A stretch of 64,000 nt of DNA from Ramazzottius varieornatus (GCA_001949185.1 BDGG01000002.1:6476772-6540771); one strand, 5' to 3'; numbered from the stretch's first letter, positions 39,044-51,637 are shown. A program made the numbers and translations. The notes: generated by a model from the letters alone, not told the origin.

Positions 39044-39887
39044 AAAACCAGATCGTCCAGGTCAAGCAAATTTAAGAAAATCTCGTGAACCATACGATCG
39101 AATGGGTTTTCATATTTGTGACAGCGTTTCCCAAACGTCAGATAACTCGTCGTGTTGTTATCCAGGGAGTATGGTCGGCGACAATGTATATTCGCTGAGG
39201 TTGTCTGATCGATATTTGCGGAGCTGTGTGAATGAGTGGTTGATAGTCCCGTGCGGAAGTGTATGAGGTCGCTCCAGCCTGATCACAAGATCTCCACCCG
39301 ATATTTATCCAGGGGCCCGGTAGAAATCCTGCTCATAATAGGAGCAACGCGTTCATTCGACTGTATCCTAGAGTCTATACGGTTTTCATGAATATTCTGC
39401 GAATATACATACAGTTATGTCATTTCTGGCATCAGTGTCCTGAAATCATGAACATGTCTTTCTTGTGGCCTTATGTTTCACAACCGTTATTAGTTTTCCA
39501 GAAAACTGTCGTTAAAGTGACCACCAATCTAATTCAGTGGTCAGTTGGATAAAGCAACAGCTAAGATTTAGGTCCATCACGCTCCAGCGCCATCTGTAGA
39601 CAGACTATCGCTACGAGTAAGTGGCTCCATGACGTGACATAACACACTCTTACCGTATATCGCAATTGCCCAAACGATCTGGTCCATCTGACGAAATTTT
39701 TCGGTGACAAGTGACAACATCCGCCATCCGGTGCTCTTGGGTTATCTCGGATTCTCGTCCCGTTCCGCTCAGGTCAAACCTCGGTTCTTTCAAACTGTAG
39801 GATCCCAGTGAAGATCATTGTTCCGCATCGAGCGGTTGCCGAACTGCTGTTCATCGATCTCGACGAGTACAAGTCCTCCACGTCAAG
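39044..39887. other. Divergent intergenic/promoter region
   Basis: Separates two head-to-head genes, the MANSC/LDLa gene (-) and isoleucyl-tRNA synthetase (+). It should hold both promoters. I see no clear TATA box or other named element. Confidence 0.5.
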
Positions 39888-42800
39888 ATGTCCATGCTTG
39901 TGCCAGAGAACATCAACTTCGCGAAGGAAGAAGAGAACATCTTGAAGCTCTGGAAAGATCTCGACGCATTCAACACGTCGCTGAAGCAGTCTAAGGATAA
40001 GCCTCGGTAAGTTGCCAATATCAAGTACGAGGAAAAGGGTGTCGGTCGGACGGATCAACAGACGTTGTAAGCCAAAGGAGACCGGCTTAACTAAAGAAGT
40101 GAAATATAGCGCAGTAATTAAGTTAACAGAAAATACTACCGGAAGTGCGATGCATGTGGCGCTGATCTTTTCTGTTTTCATCATAGGTACACCTTCTACG
40201 ATGGACCACCGTTCGCCACTGGCCTTCCTCATTATGGCCACATTCTTGCTGGCACAATCAAGGATACCGTGACGCGCTTTGCTCATCAGTCTGGCTTCCA
40301 CGTGGATCGACGTTTCGGCTGGGACTGTCACGGTCTTCCCGTAGAGTATGAAATTGACAAAGCATTAGGTATCAAAGGCCCGGCGGACGTTGCAGCAATG
40401 GGCATCGAAGCTTATAATAACGAATGTCGAAAGATTGTTATGCGGTATTCTGGGGACTGGCAGGTAATGTAACTACACTGTCCTCGTTTCTATCCAGAAA
40501 CTCGTAATATTACCAGTCCTGCAGAGCATTGTCACACGGCTTGGTCGATGGATCGACTTTGAGAACGACTACAAGACATTGTACCCTTGGTTCATGGAGT
40601 CGGTATGGTGGGTCTTCCAACAGCTGTACCAGAAGGGACTTGTGTACAAGGGTTTCAAAGTGATGAGCTTTTCTACCGGACTGAACACTACGCTGTCCAA
40701 CTTCGAAGCGGGATTGAACTACAAAGATGTGAAGGATCCAGCCGGTAAGCATTGAAAGCATACTTCCTGGTGGTTTGTCTTGCGACAGTCCTTAATGTCC
40801 TTGGTTTTGCAGTGACTATCTCCTTTCCATTGGAGAAGGAACCTAACGTCTCCTTAGTGGCATGGACCACCACTCCTTTTACTCTTCCCAGCAACCTCGC
40901 ACTTTGTGTCAACCCTGAAAAGACCTACGTAAAAGTTCAAGGTAATCCAATCTTACCTGTACTGCAAGGATAATTATAGCATTCCTCGTAACGAAAGAAT
41001 CTTCATACCGGTACGGTATGGGTGTTCCTGTTCACGAAGACATCACCTCAGAATGTCGCTTTGTTTCAAACAGAGAACTCCACAAAGAAGACTTATATTC
41101 TGATGGAAGCGCGGTTGGAGGCCTTGTTCAAGAAGCCTGCTGATTACGAAATCCTGGAAAAGTTCCTCGGTGAAACGCTGAAAGGACTCCGCTACATCCC
41201 GTTATTCAACTACTTCACCAAGCGCGAAGACGGACTGCAGTCGTTTACCATCTGTACCGACAAGTACGTCACAGAGGAAGCCGGTACCGGCGTCGTCCAC
41301 CAAGCTCCATACTTTGGCGAAGACGATTACCGTGTCTGTCTCGCTCACGACGTCATCGCGAAGGACTCGGCCATCGTCTGTCCTGTCGACTCTTCCGGTC
41401 GCTTCACCCAAGATGTCTCAGACTTTGCCGGTCAGTACATCAAAGATGCTGACAAAGCCATCATCAAGCATCTAAAAGAACAAGGCAGAATGGTGAACGT
41501 ATCTCAGATCAACCATAGTTATCCGTACTGTTACCGTTCCGACACGCCGTTGATATACAAGGCCGTGCCGAGTTGGTTTGTACGAGTAGAGTCTATTGCA
41601 CAGCAGCTCATTGATAACAACCAGACAACGTACTGGGTACCTGACTTTGTCCGGGACAAACGGTTCGGCAACTGGTTGAGAGATGCACGAGACTGGCCCA
41701 TATCGAGAAGTCGGTATTGGGGTACGCCGATACCCTTATGGATAAGTGACGATGGGGAAGAGATGGTATGTGTGGGCTCCATTGAAGAACTGGCGAAGCT
41801 GAGTGGTGTGAAGGTGGAGGATTTGCATCGAGAGACGGTGGACAAGCTGACTATTCCATCATCACGACCGGGAGGAGCTCCGCTAAAGCGCATCCCGGAA
41901 GTGTTTGACTGTTGGTTTGAAAGTGGCAGTATGCCGTATGCGCAGGTGCATTATCCCTTCGAGAACCAAGAAACCTTTGAACGAAACTTCCCGGCTGATT
42001 TCATCGCCGAAGGGATCGACCAGACTCGCGGATGGTAGGGCAAATTGACATTTCTACCTGCTTGGACGATTACTTATTGTTAATTTTCGTCTAGGTTTTA
42101 CACGCTTTTGGTGCTGTCCACCGCCTTGTTCAACAAGCCACCTTCCAAGAACTATATCGTGAACGGACTTGTTCTGGCAAAGTAAGTTGACATTCCGTAT
42201 GATCTTTGTGTGTTGCGACTCTTTTGCTTCATACGTGTTGTTTCAGCGACGGGCAGAAGATGAGCAAAAGCAAGAAGAATTTTCCCGATCCTCTCGAAGT
42301 GGTCAACAAATATGGAGCGGATGCTCTGAGGTGTGTCTTTACGGTTTAAACTTCTCGATGAACGTCTGACGGATAGTCTCTGCAACATCACTCTGCTAGC
42401 TGATCATCTTGGGGATAATGCGCTGGAGTTGATCGGCTTTTGCATTTATAGGCTGTACCTCATCAACTCGCCGGTGGTGCGGGCTGAGAACTTACGGTTC
42501 AAGGAGGAAGGAGTTCGTGACATTTTGAAGGACGTCTTCCTTCCCTGGTACAATGCCTATCGGTTCTTTTGCCAGCAGAAAAACCTCTTTGAAAAGGTAG
42601 GGCAATATAACTCTCCGATATACAGCACACTTGTTGATCTCATGTAGATCTGTGTGCGGTTTTGCTTATTGCGTTCACTGCATAGGAGAATGGGGAGAAG
42701 TTTACTTTCTCCGAGCAGAAGCAGCTTATGCCAGAAAACATCATGGACAAGTGGATTTTGTCCTTCACTCAAACCCTCCTGCAGTTCGTACGAGACGAAA

Positions 42801-44432
42801 TGAAAGGCAAGTCCACTTTCGCGCTACTGTAGTAGAAGACTACTCGATGAAAAGAACACTGATTCCATTGCTGTGTTACGATTAGCACTCTTTGTTCTGT
42901 TCAGCTTATCGCCTTTACACCGTTGTCCCACGTCTGATAAAGTTTGTCGATCTTCTGACCAATTGGTACGTTCGATCGAACCGAAAACGACTCCGTGGAG
43001 ATGGTGGACGAGTCGACTGTCGGAATGCGCTGGAAACACTGTTCTCCGTCATATTTTCGATGATTCGAATGCTGGTAAGGGGAAGTTCTGAACATGGTTT
43101 GAGAGCGATGGAGGTCCAATGTTAGCCGTATGTTAAAACCTTTTCCTGATAGGCACCCTTCGTACCGTTCTTGACTGAGCTCATGTACCAGAATCTGAAA
43201 AACGTCGTCGAAAAAGACTCAAACGACAGCCAAGACAGAGGAAGTGTTCACTACTTGATGTTCCCCGAACCGAGGTATGCAGTGTGGTTGATACAGGCTA
43301 CGGTTCAAGCCCACAGCTAACCAAATCAGACATTTGAAGTCTCCTCAATGACCTCAGGTCTGCTGTTTCGTAGGACCGATCTGATGGATCTTAACATTGA
43401 GCGCGCCGTCTCCAGAATGCAGACCGTTGTGGATTTGGGTCGCCAGGCTCGCGAAAGACGGACTCTACCCATCAAGGTATGCTACATAACATTACTAACG
43501 GTGCTATGAATGCAGTTTCGATTGTTTGAATTCGGTGTGTAATTTCAGTCGCCTCTGATGGAGATTGTGGTTATACATCGAGACCAGGCTTTCCTAGATG
43601 ATATCATGGCAATGGAGTCCTACATCGTGGAAGAACTGAATGTGCGGACTCTGACCACCACGCTGGATAAGGAACGATATGGAGTCAGCGTAAGAGCCGA
43701 ACCTGACCACAAAGTGCTTGGAGCCAAGTTGAAGAACAGCTACAAGGCGGTCATGGACGCAGTAAAGGTAAGACAGAGCTGTTGTATACTCCGACTCTAT
43801 TGCAGTCGCATGACTCGAACTGGTCGCAGAAACTGACTAGCGCACAACTGCAAGGATACCAAGACAGAGGTTTCCTCGATGTCTGCGACACTCGGTTAGA
43901 AGGAACCGATCTTAAATTGATCTACACATTCGACAACAAGTCTTCTGGTGACACGGCACAGACCGATTATGAACCCTCTTCCGACAATGAGGTAAGTGGG
44001 GATCCAAATATGGTCTGATATTGTAGAATGGTGATATGCGACGAAACGAGCTCTATTTTTTGACAGGTTTTGATCCTGTTGAACACGACACAAAATAAAG
44101 AGCTCCTGGATGAAGGGCTGGCTCGCGAAATCATCAACGTGGTTCAAAAGTTGCGCAAGAAGGCAGGCTTGGTTCCTACTGACGACATCAGAGTTTACTA
44201 TGACGTTGCAGTCAAAGACTCAGAGTTGAGTGAGGTCGTCCGGAAGTACGCCGGATATGTGGAGAACTCTATAAAGAAACCTTTTCTGCCATATCCATTA
44301 CCCGCTGAACTATCGGTTCTCGCGGGGGAAAGTCAAAGTTTGAAAGGCGCATCGGAGTGCGTGTTGCATATCTCCATAGTAGAAGGCCCGACGTACGTCA
44401 GTCGGTTTAAGTCGCTGTTGTTGACCGAGTAA
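39888..44432 (+). CDS. IARS1: Cytosolic isoleucyl-tRNA synthetase
   Basis: Class I synthetase that charges tRNA-Ile. The start is ATG at 39888 ([20 protein letters not shown]) and the stop TAA at 44430-44432, with about a dozen exons. Motifs in order: [19 protein letters not shown] with the HIGH signature, [13 protein letters not shown], the CP1 editing region ([39 protein letters not shown]), [40 protein letters not shown] with the KMSKS loop, and the anticodon-binding part ([45 protein letters not shown]). The C-terminus is short: it stops soon after [19 protein letters not shown] and lacks the long duplicated C-terminal extension known from vertebrate IARS1. A decayed second copy of the 3' end lies about 3.3 kb downstream. 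Confidence 0.95.
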
Positions 44433-45276
44433 ACAAATGTTTTTCTATGACGTCTGGTCCTTCCTTGTCCTGTTTCACAACTTTGACTTGTCAAGCCTGG
44501 CTGTTCTTTTATAACGCTGTTGTTTCTTATCATTTTGTACCAGTTCTGAAGCAAGACTTACCGATATCCGAGGGGCACCTGTACTCTTGATTTCTTCTAC
44601 GAGTACTAGAGTGTCTGATTGTGTCGCCTTCAGATCACTTTGTGCCTGCCACCGGAAGTGAGCTCGTAGAACCCAACCAGTTCAAGTCCCGAGACCGAAA
44701 GCACAGAACATGCCGCAGTCCGTTGGCCAGCGACCTCCGTGTAACTTGACGGATACCAGAGATTTCGACATACCGCTAGGATTATTATAGGTTGGAAACT
44801 GACAGCTCGCAATGCAGCCGACGCCATTCATCCGGTTACGAATTCTGTTATGCCCACTTTGGCTCCATGACTTCCAGACACAACACAAGCTCAGACTCCC
44901 CTAACAGAACAATGGCGCCATGGCCGCCTAGCGGACGGCGGTCGCTGGTTTCAAGGGTGCCTCAATCAGAAATCGACGGATGGCATCGCTAGCAGTGCGA
45001 AGCGGGTAAATATCACGCCAGGTCCAGATGAGCCATACGACCGGCCACCGATCTCGCCGTTGTCCAGTATTTATGGCAAGTCATTCGGGCAAGCAGCCGT
45101 GTGCTGCTTTTGCCTATGTGGAAATTTTCGAAGTTCACGATTTTAGTTTCATCTTTTGGCGTCCTCACTCCTGGTTTTTGCTCTGTCGTAACCCCCCTCT
45201 TTCATTTTCCTTACCCGATTTAGATCGGCGCGATATTCTAGCATTTTGGAGGTCCAGCTACAACGCCGGAAGAAGA
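44433..45276. other. Intergenic, tandem gene spacer
   Basis: Contains the 3' UTR of the synthetase and the promoter of the basigin-like gene. One ACCGGAAGT 9-mer lies at 44651. No gene seen. Confidence 0.5.
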
Positions 45277-47100
45277 ATGGTCCAGCTGAGTTCCTCTTTG
45301 TTGTCGGTGGTGTCACTGGTGGCGTTTCTGGTAGCTGTGAGCCACGGTAAGCCATCACCCAGCTATCGATAGTTCCTAACCAGATACCTTATGGAGATGT
45401 CGTAGCCCCTCTTCCTTGTTTGTGTTTTTGTTTGCAGGTGCCGTCAAGATAACGGTAATAAATAATCCCGTCGGCGGAGAGACGTACTTCCGACCTGGTG
45501 GCAACATCACGCTCATCTGCACGACTGACCAAGCAGGAAACCTGACATGGAAAGTTTATGATGAAAATCCCGAACTTACCACCAGGAATGTGACCAGTAA
45601 TGACACCATCGGTCTCAGACTGAGAGACAGCAAAGGCCAGAGCGAGATTGTCTTCAGCAGCCTTTCCGGCGATGTGGGAGGAAATTACACCTGCACGCAC
45701 GCCGACGGCACCAGCCAAGCTTCGTACTACATGAGCGTTCTGGACAGTAAGTTCTTCATTCCGATCAGCTGGGTCCTGAGCAGAATCGATTGCAAAATGC
45801 CATCTGTACAGATTTCTGACTGTTCCCCTAAAAGCGTGTAGAAGAAATCCTACCGAGCGTGCTTTTGTCGGTGTGTTAGTATTTCGAGGTGCACGATCAC
45901 TTACGACTTTCCTTCACGTCTGTTGTTTGCTTTCCCCAGGTAAGGCCTTGGTCCCCGATCAGAAGGTCGATGATGGCACAAGTTGGAAGGTAGTACTGAG
46001 TTGCCGTCAGCGTCTTCAGCCCAAGTTGCCGTTAATTTGGCTACGCAACGTTTCTGGCGAAGAAAAGACTCTGAATTACTGGCCAGTCGAAGACAAGAAC
46101 TACTCCGTGTCGACTGACGAATCATCCGGCTACGCTTTGACCATCCAGAACGCTCGTCGCTATCCCTCCAAGACTGGTGCTTTCACATGCCGAATTAACA
46201 CCACGGGACTTGCAGGGTTTGAAAAGCAGACGAATCTGCAGGCGGAAGCTACTTACCAAAGTATAATTATATTGTCATCTTAGGTATAACTGATGATGGA
46301 GGGGGATGCTAAGACGTTCTTCGATTTGCAGCAACACCCACCGTGAGGCTCGGTACTGAGTTCCCGCCATCGAGTGCCAAATCGAAGGGTGTGACCGAAG
46401 GCCAGCCACTGTCTTTGACCTGTGTGGTGTCCGGGGCGGATGAGAACCCCATTCTGTGGAGCCGAGTGAGTGAGAAGGGCAAAGAGGTTCTTGTTGAGAA
46501 TCGTACAACGGTCCTGGCTGAGAACGGCACGGTGGTCCTGTTTCTGGACGGCACCACTGTTCTTCTTGAGAACGGCACGAAGGTCATTTATGAGAACGAC
46601 ACTAACAGTCGATGGTACATCACCCGTGACGAAGCATATGAGGACGAGAATGAATCACGTGAGCAACAGGAACGAACATCGATTCTGACATTCAATAGTG
46701 TGGCCGACGAGGATAGAGGGTTCTACGACTGTAAAGCCAGCAATCAGCACGGAGCGAATAACCGGACGATCGAGGTGAAAGTCAAAGGTACGAGTTTGCA
46801 GACATGCGTGATGCAGTCCCGAGTTTCGAGTACGATCTTTGAGAGTAGTTTACGTATTTTGCATAAATTGACATTAATTCAGTGGGTTTTTTTAAGCTGT
46901 ACTGCATTCTTGTTGCAGACAAGCTGGCTGCTCTGTGGCCGTTTCTGGGAATTCTTGGTCTAGTCGTCATTCTCTCCGCCATCACCTGGTTCCACGAACG
47001 AAGACGAAAGCCGAGGGTAAACGAGGAAGAAGACGAGCCCATGAAGGGCGGGGACGTGGTTCCAAAAACCCATGTAGTAACCGTCAAAAGCCCCAAATGA
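45277..47100 (+). CDS. Basigin-like immunoglobulin-superfamily membrane protein
   Basis: Five exons from ATG 45277 to TGA 47098-47100. The signal peptide (MVQLSSSLLSVVSLVAFLVA) is encoded by exon 1. Three Ig domains follow: ITLICTTDQAGNLTWKVYDE with YTCTHADG; VVLSCRQRLQPKLPLIWLRN with FTCRINTTG; and LSLTCVVSGADENPILWSR with GFYDCKASNQHG. The membrane segment and its flanks, LAALWPFLGILGLVVIL then ERRRKPR, align without gaps to basigin. The acidic residue basigin and neuroplastin carry inside the helix is replaced by Leu. Basigin is a chaperone for monocarboxylate transporters and other partners at the plasma membrane. Ig domain 3 contains a tandem 24-bp repeat coding for N-glycosylation sites. 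Confidence 0.88.
46487..46606 (+). repeat. Five-unit 24-bp tandem repeat coding for sequon octapeptides
   Basis: The units translate as VLVENRTT, VLAENGTV, VLFLDGTT, VLLENGTK and VIYENDTN. Four of the five hold an N-x-T glycosylation sequon (NRT, NGT, NGT, NDT), and the third has D in place of N. The repeat is in frame inside Ig domain 3. Confidence 0.9.
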
Positions 47101-47555
47101 CACCCTTCCTTCGTCTCACTTCTATAATTGGTAAGCATTACTATATCGAGAATGGAAGTCTGTAGACGGACCATGTTCGGATGGCTATTTCCATGTAACG
47201 ATCGACATCAACCCTTTTTTCTCCGTTTTGCAGGCGTGTTGAGTATCGTTCAGCGTTTTCCTCATACCGATCTTGAGATGTCATGTGTCAGCGGATTCAT
47301 TCGGTTGGAAGTGCGAGCAAGGCCTCGATTCGATGGGGTGGCTGAGTTGGGCTTTCGTTAACCTTTTATTCCTCACTTTATACGCATCGTACTTTAACAG
47401 CAAATCACGTGCTCTCTTTTACCCATTCATACTTCCGTCTTGTTTTTTCTCGGACTTTGGCGTCTGCAACTTGTGTTCTGTGAAGAACTCTAGCGTCGAT
47501 ATGGCATGTAGGATCCGTAGTTCTGACCACGCGCAACGAAGCATTCTAGGACTAT
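47101..47555. other. Intergenic, 3' flank of basigin-like gene
   Basis: Probable 3' UTR followed by unrecognised sequence. No gene seen. Confidence 0.5.
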
Positions 47556-47790
47556 GGTTAACGCGTTCCCGAGGGTCGCCAGATATGCGGAAAACCCGCT
47601 TTGCTTGCATCCATTACTCGCGGATCTGTCGGTCCGGGCGGGAGAGAGTCAAAGTTTCAAAGGTGTGTCGGAGAGCGTGTTGCAGCTCTCCATCATGATG
47701 GTCCGACGTATGTCAATCGATTATAGTCACTCTTGTTGACGGAGTAAGCAAATGTTTTCCTATGACGTCAAGTTCCATTCTTGTTCTGTA
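47556..47790 (+). pseudogene. Decayed copy of the isoleucyl-tRNA synthetase 3' end
   Basis: Bases 47560-47790 resemble 44255-44465, the last coding stretch and start of the 3' UTR of the synthetase gene. Shared pieces include GAGAGTCAAAGTTT beside GGAAAGTCAAAGTTTG, then GGAGAGCGTGTTGCA beside GGAGTGCGTGTTGCA, and after the stop AGCAAATGTTTTCCTATGAC beside AACAAATGTTTTTCTATGAC. The copy has no start, no upstream exons and a shifted frame (the stop no longer lines up), so it is a 3' fragment. The similarity running past the stop codon points to duplicated genomic DNA, not a retrocopy of coding sequence alone. Confidence 0.75.
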
Positions 47791-50155
47791 TTGTAGATCT
47801 GACTTTACTACGACTCACCTTACCAAGGTTTCTCGTTAGTTGTAAATTTGTATGAGTTTCTGGCTCGCAAACCAGTTCAAGACTCACGTCAGTTTCTTGC
47901 GACTCACTACAACTGAACTTATGAGAATTCGGTTCTACACCGCACACTGCAAGTTGGTGAGTTTTTGGACGTGGTCCTGGCAGTGGTGACGCATCGATAG
48001 CGCTGCGTGGCGCGTGCACCGGACGAACCGTTACCCAGGCTTCGTGATTATGGTGGCGGTAATGGTGGTACTTGGTTCTTATTTGGTGCCGATGGACGCG
48101 CGGTGGCAGTGGAGGCACCTACTGTTACTGGTGGTGAGACCGTGAAAGGGTGGATCATTCAGCAGATCAGCCATAAAATCTCATTTTCTGATTTTCCATC
48201 CACCTTTCTCTGCTCTCCTTCTTCTCCTTAGTCTGTGCTTTTCTCAAGACCAGTGGACGAACCAGGAGGACTTCGGGAGAACTGGAGCAAGCTGTTATCT
48301 GCGTCTCATGGTAGCGGAGCCAACTTCATGCCATGGAAGCCCGTTATGATTTGACTGCCAGCAAACGGAGCTTCTCCTGAATTACAGGATGGCCTACAGC
48401 TGATTCTGGAGCAGAGAACACTGGACTACCATTCATCTAGAACGCTTGGATCAACTCGACGCTAGGTAAGGTCGTCTGTCAGCGTAGTATTTGAATGCAG
48501 AAACTGGAATCTGTCTCCTCTTCTACGGCGGCGGCTCGTTTACAATGGCGATAGCGGATGGCCTGTAGGTTTATGTGTCGGACTATCAGCCGCTTATCGG
48601 GAATGTGGACATGTAAATTGCTTCTTGAGCACCGTAGGTTTATGGATATCAAGCTTAGACTCTTCAAACCTGACGCTGCGATGCTTGTAACGCGGCAAGG
48701 CAAGCGATGAGCACGAGAGAAGGAGATGAAGTCCGGCGTATTTGACAGAGTCTCGTCCTCTACTCCTCGAGAAACGATTTGCGCATCGGCTTCTCACTCA
48801 GTTCTGGATGCTTTCTTTCTGCAGAACTGTTTTCGAGCGCTCCCAAGCTGGCGTAAAACTTTGCTTGCGGATCGGACGATGTCGGGTGATTTGTTGACTA
48901 TCTGACGTTTGGACTGTATTCTATCCTTGCAGGTTTCGCTTGATTTCTTGAGTTGTCGTCCTTAACTCGTGTTCGGACTTTGGAGAAATGCTGCTGCATA
49001 CGCGTACTCGTAGACGTAGTCTTCATCCTAACTTCAAGGGATATTCAGGGCCTCAAGTTCACGCATGATGTTCGGCGTCTTGGACCGAGATTCAAAGGAC
49101 TTTCCAGAAAGGCCTTACTCGTTGCCGAGATCCCTAAGTTACGGGAGGCAGTCGCTTTGGTGGGTCTCGCTTGAGTTTGGTCGGAAATAGCTTCATTTAA
49201 TCATGCATATCGATCACCTTATCTCAGTATATTCCAACCGGCGAAGTTTTGAAGTTGCAACCTTTTGACAGGAGCGTTCGATGACGGAGGTTAACAGGTT
49301 CCCCTATGAGATCATTTCATGAATGAAAAGGCAGATTAGATAACTTAACCTGGCTAGAAAAGGTCCTCTGTGGCGCGTGATATCGCAAATGACTCGAGCT
49401 TACGTACGAACCTTCAGAGTACATGCCTCACGAACTGCTCCTTTCGATGTCCCACTTAACTTGTTGATGAATGATCGAAGCCCGGACGTCTTTGTTACCT
49501 AAAAATTCCACGCCGCAGTCCGCAGAAAGAGAGAAACCTGTATCCCGGTAAGTGAACGAAGCAGCGCTCAGCGCTGTGATTCCTTTATTTTCTTTATCAC
49601 TGTTATGACGGTAATCTTGTATCTTATCTGTTTTCAGTTGTAGACGCCAGACTTCCACGGGCTGTGTGGAATCTACTTCTGTAGCACACGTATACTATAA
49701 AGTTAGATAAGCAGTGAGTTTCCAGTAGATATCTAGCAAGATATCTAACCGAGCTTTCGACGCGGTATTCTACATTTTGTGAACTTTATAGGACAAGTCA
49801 AGCGTGGATTCGTTTACGCCGAAGGGACCATATGTTTAGTGTTGATTAATGCACCTTTAGAAGACTGATGAAAGGCCGGGACATGAAAGCCAGGCTAAAA
49901 AGAGGGGAGTGCAGGTTCAGCTTTGTTGCAGGAGAATACTTTGTTCCCTCCAAAGTAAGCGTCAACTTGACTGCCGAGGTTTCTGGTCGATACCCTCCAG
50001 AGATGGAAGAAAATCTGTGTAGAAACCTCGACAGCCGAAAGGACTCAAAGGAGGAAGTTAAGGGGCCGTGAAATAGTTGCTCGTGTGGGGAACTGGGGCT
50101 GGACAATCAATATGGTGAGCGAGCTTGTCTGAGTCCGACAGAAAGTGTAGTGTAC
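47791..50155. other. Intergenic, no supported gene
   Basis: Only short ORFs without domains. The 67-codon plus-strand ORF at 49868-50071 has no recognisable feature. Confidence 0.4.
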
Positions 50156-50204
50156 CGGTTTAACCGGGCTCCTCAACAGCTCTTGCTGTTGGAAGCCCGA
50201 ACCG
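50156..50204. other. Stable hairpin 1 (candidate structured RNA)
   Basis: CGGTT, then CGGGCTCC and AACAGC on the left, pair with GCTGTT, GGAAGCCCG and AACCG on the right around a TCTT loop, with a 4-nt bulge. About 19 base pairs in 49 nt. It could equally be read from either strand. Confidence 0.4.
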
Positions 50205-50300
50205 CCTTGTCAATCAGGCTTGGGAAGGAGGATGCTGTTCGGATTGAATGATGAAGAAATACAGTGAATAATGATATCGGTGAAGGTCCTGGGTGCTTTT

Positions 50301-50357
50301 GCGCTGACTGTGTAGTATCTCTACGAGTACCCCTCTAGTGGGAACTACAGTCAGCGA
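50301..50357. other. Stable hairpin 2 (candidate structured RNA)
   Basis: The left arm CGCTGACTGTGTAGT pairs with the right arm ACTACAGTCAGCG with a single bulged base; an inner UCUC/GGGA pairing extends the stem. The size is like a small pre-miRNA hairpin. It lies about 100 nt from hairpin 1. Confidence 0.4.
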
Positions 50358-50746
50358 AAATAACCTGATTGCTGTACGCTTCGGGTACTGTTGCTGACAC
50401 TGGTAGTACTTCCCGGCCGAGGTAGTTTAACGATCGAAAGGAAAGACCAACCGAGGCTGTCAGCGCTAAGGTTGGGTTTAGTGACTGCCTTCGCGCCGCC
50501 AGCGTTGTCTCAGTCTGGCTGTGTGAACGGTGAAGTGAAATTTATTTTATGTTGGGACAAAAATAGTTGACGATTGAATTTCTCTGGGTAGAGAGGGAGG
50601 GAGAGAATGCCTCGGACCAGCGAGGACTGCCGCTGAATATGAATCGGCGATAAGGCACACTGCATGTCAGTACGTGCAGATACGCGGTAATAACAGTGCC
50701 GATTTTCGAGAGTGGGGACGTCTCATGCATTGAGTGCCTGGCTCGC

Positions 50747-50775
50747 TCCATCCATCCATCCATCCATCTATCCAT
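50747..50775 (+). repeat. CCAT tetranucleotide microsatellite
   Basis: About seven tandem CCAT units, one of them CTAT. Confidence 0.9.
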
Positions 50776-51637
50776 CGACCCGTTCTGGCTCCTTCTGACC
50801 GGATATGTTAGTAGTTTTGGGAAGGTAGATCTTTATCCGAAATCGCAGTAGGAAATTTTTCACTGCTGCTGACTTTGGTTCCGTGATAATGTGCGGGGGT
50901 GGAAGTAGACCACATACGGCGTTAGAATGTCGGCTCATCTGCTGCTAGCTTCCACCGTTTCTGCCCCTGATTGGAATTATTTACCTTATTTATACAGCAC
51001 AGCTGAGAAGATTTGCTGATAATTTAATTCTCGGACGCTAATGCCGGGGCTGTATCTATGGCGAGAGGTAACTAATAATTGAGTCATGTACAGATAATTT
51101 CTAATATATTTCCAGGAATCGTCGCAGCTAGTGCGGTGCAGGCGTACACTATATAGCGAGTCTAGACTGGAATGTCACCCGACCAAAAGCATGACGCTTA
51201 GTTCTGGCAGAATCTTATAGAGGAAAAGATCGTTAGGAAGTCTGTCGTGTCAGTTTGTTGATTGACGCTCAAATTACCTCAGGTGAAACTGAATCAACTT
51301 CTGGCTCGTGGGCACATTAGTAGTCGTTGCGGTATCACAGCAGAGATTTACAGAAAATATTACACGGAGTCGCATTTAGAACTGTAGAACCGTCGCCTTC
51401 GGTAGAGCTGAATATTTCAAGTCTTTTCTTCCTGCAGGTACTTGGCTTGATTGCTACGGAAAAGGTTTTCGCTAGCATACATCGGTATGTAAAGGGTGGA
51501 AGAGGTTGCAAACGATGCGCGACCGGTCTGACCGGAAGCTAGGCTTGACTCGCAGGGTCTTGCATGGGTATTTTTCTTAGATTGAGTCATTGAGATGAAG
51601 CTTCGGCAGCGGAGGGATCTCTAACCTAATAGTGAAA

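Noticed and set aside
49868-50071. 67-codon plus-strand ORF in the gene-poor region
   Set aside because: No recognisable domain or signal; expected by chance in this length of DNA.
50747-50775. CCAT repeat considered as part of a CRISPR-like or satellite array
   Set aside because: It is a short simple microsatellite with no spacers; CRISPR arrays are not expected in an animal genome.
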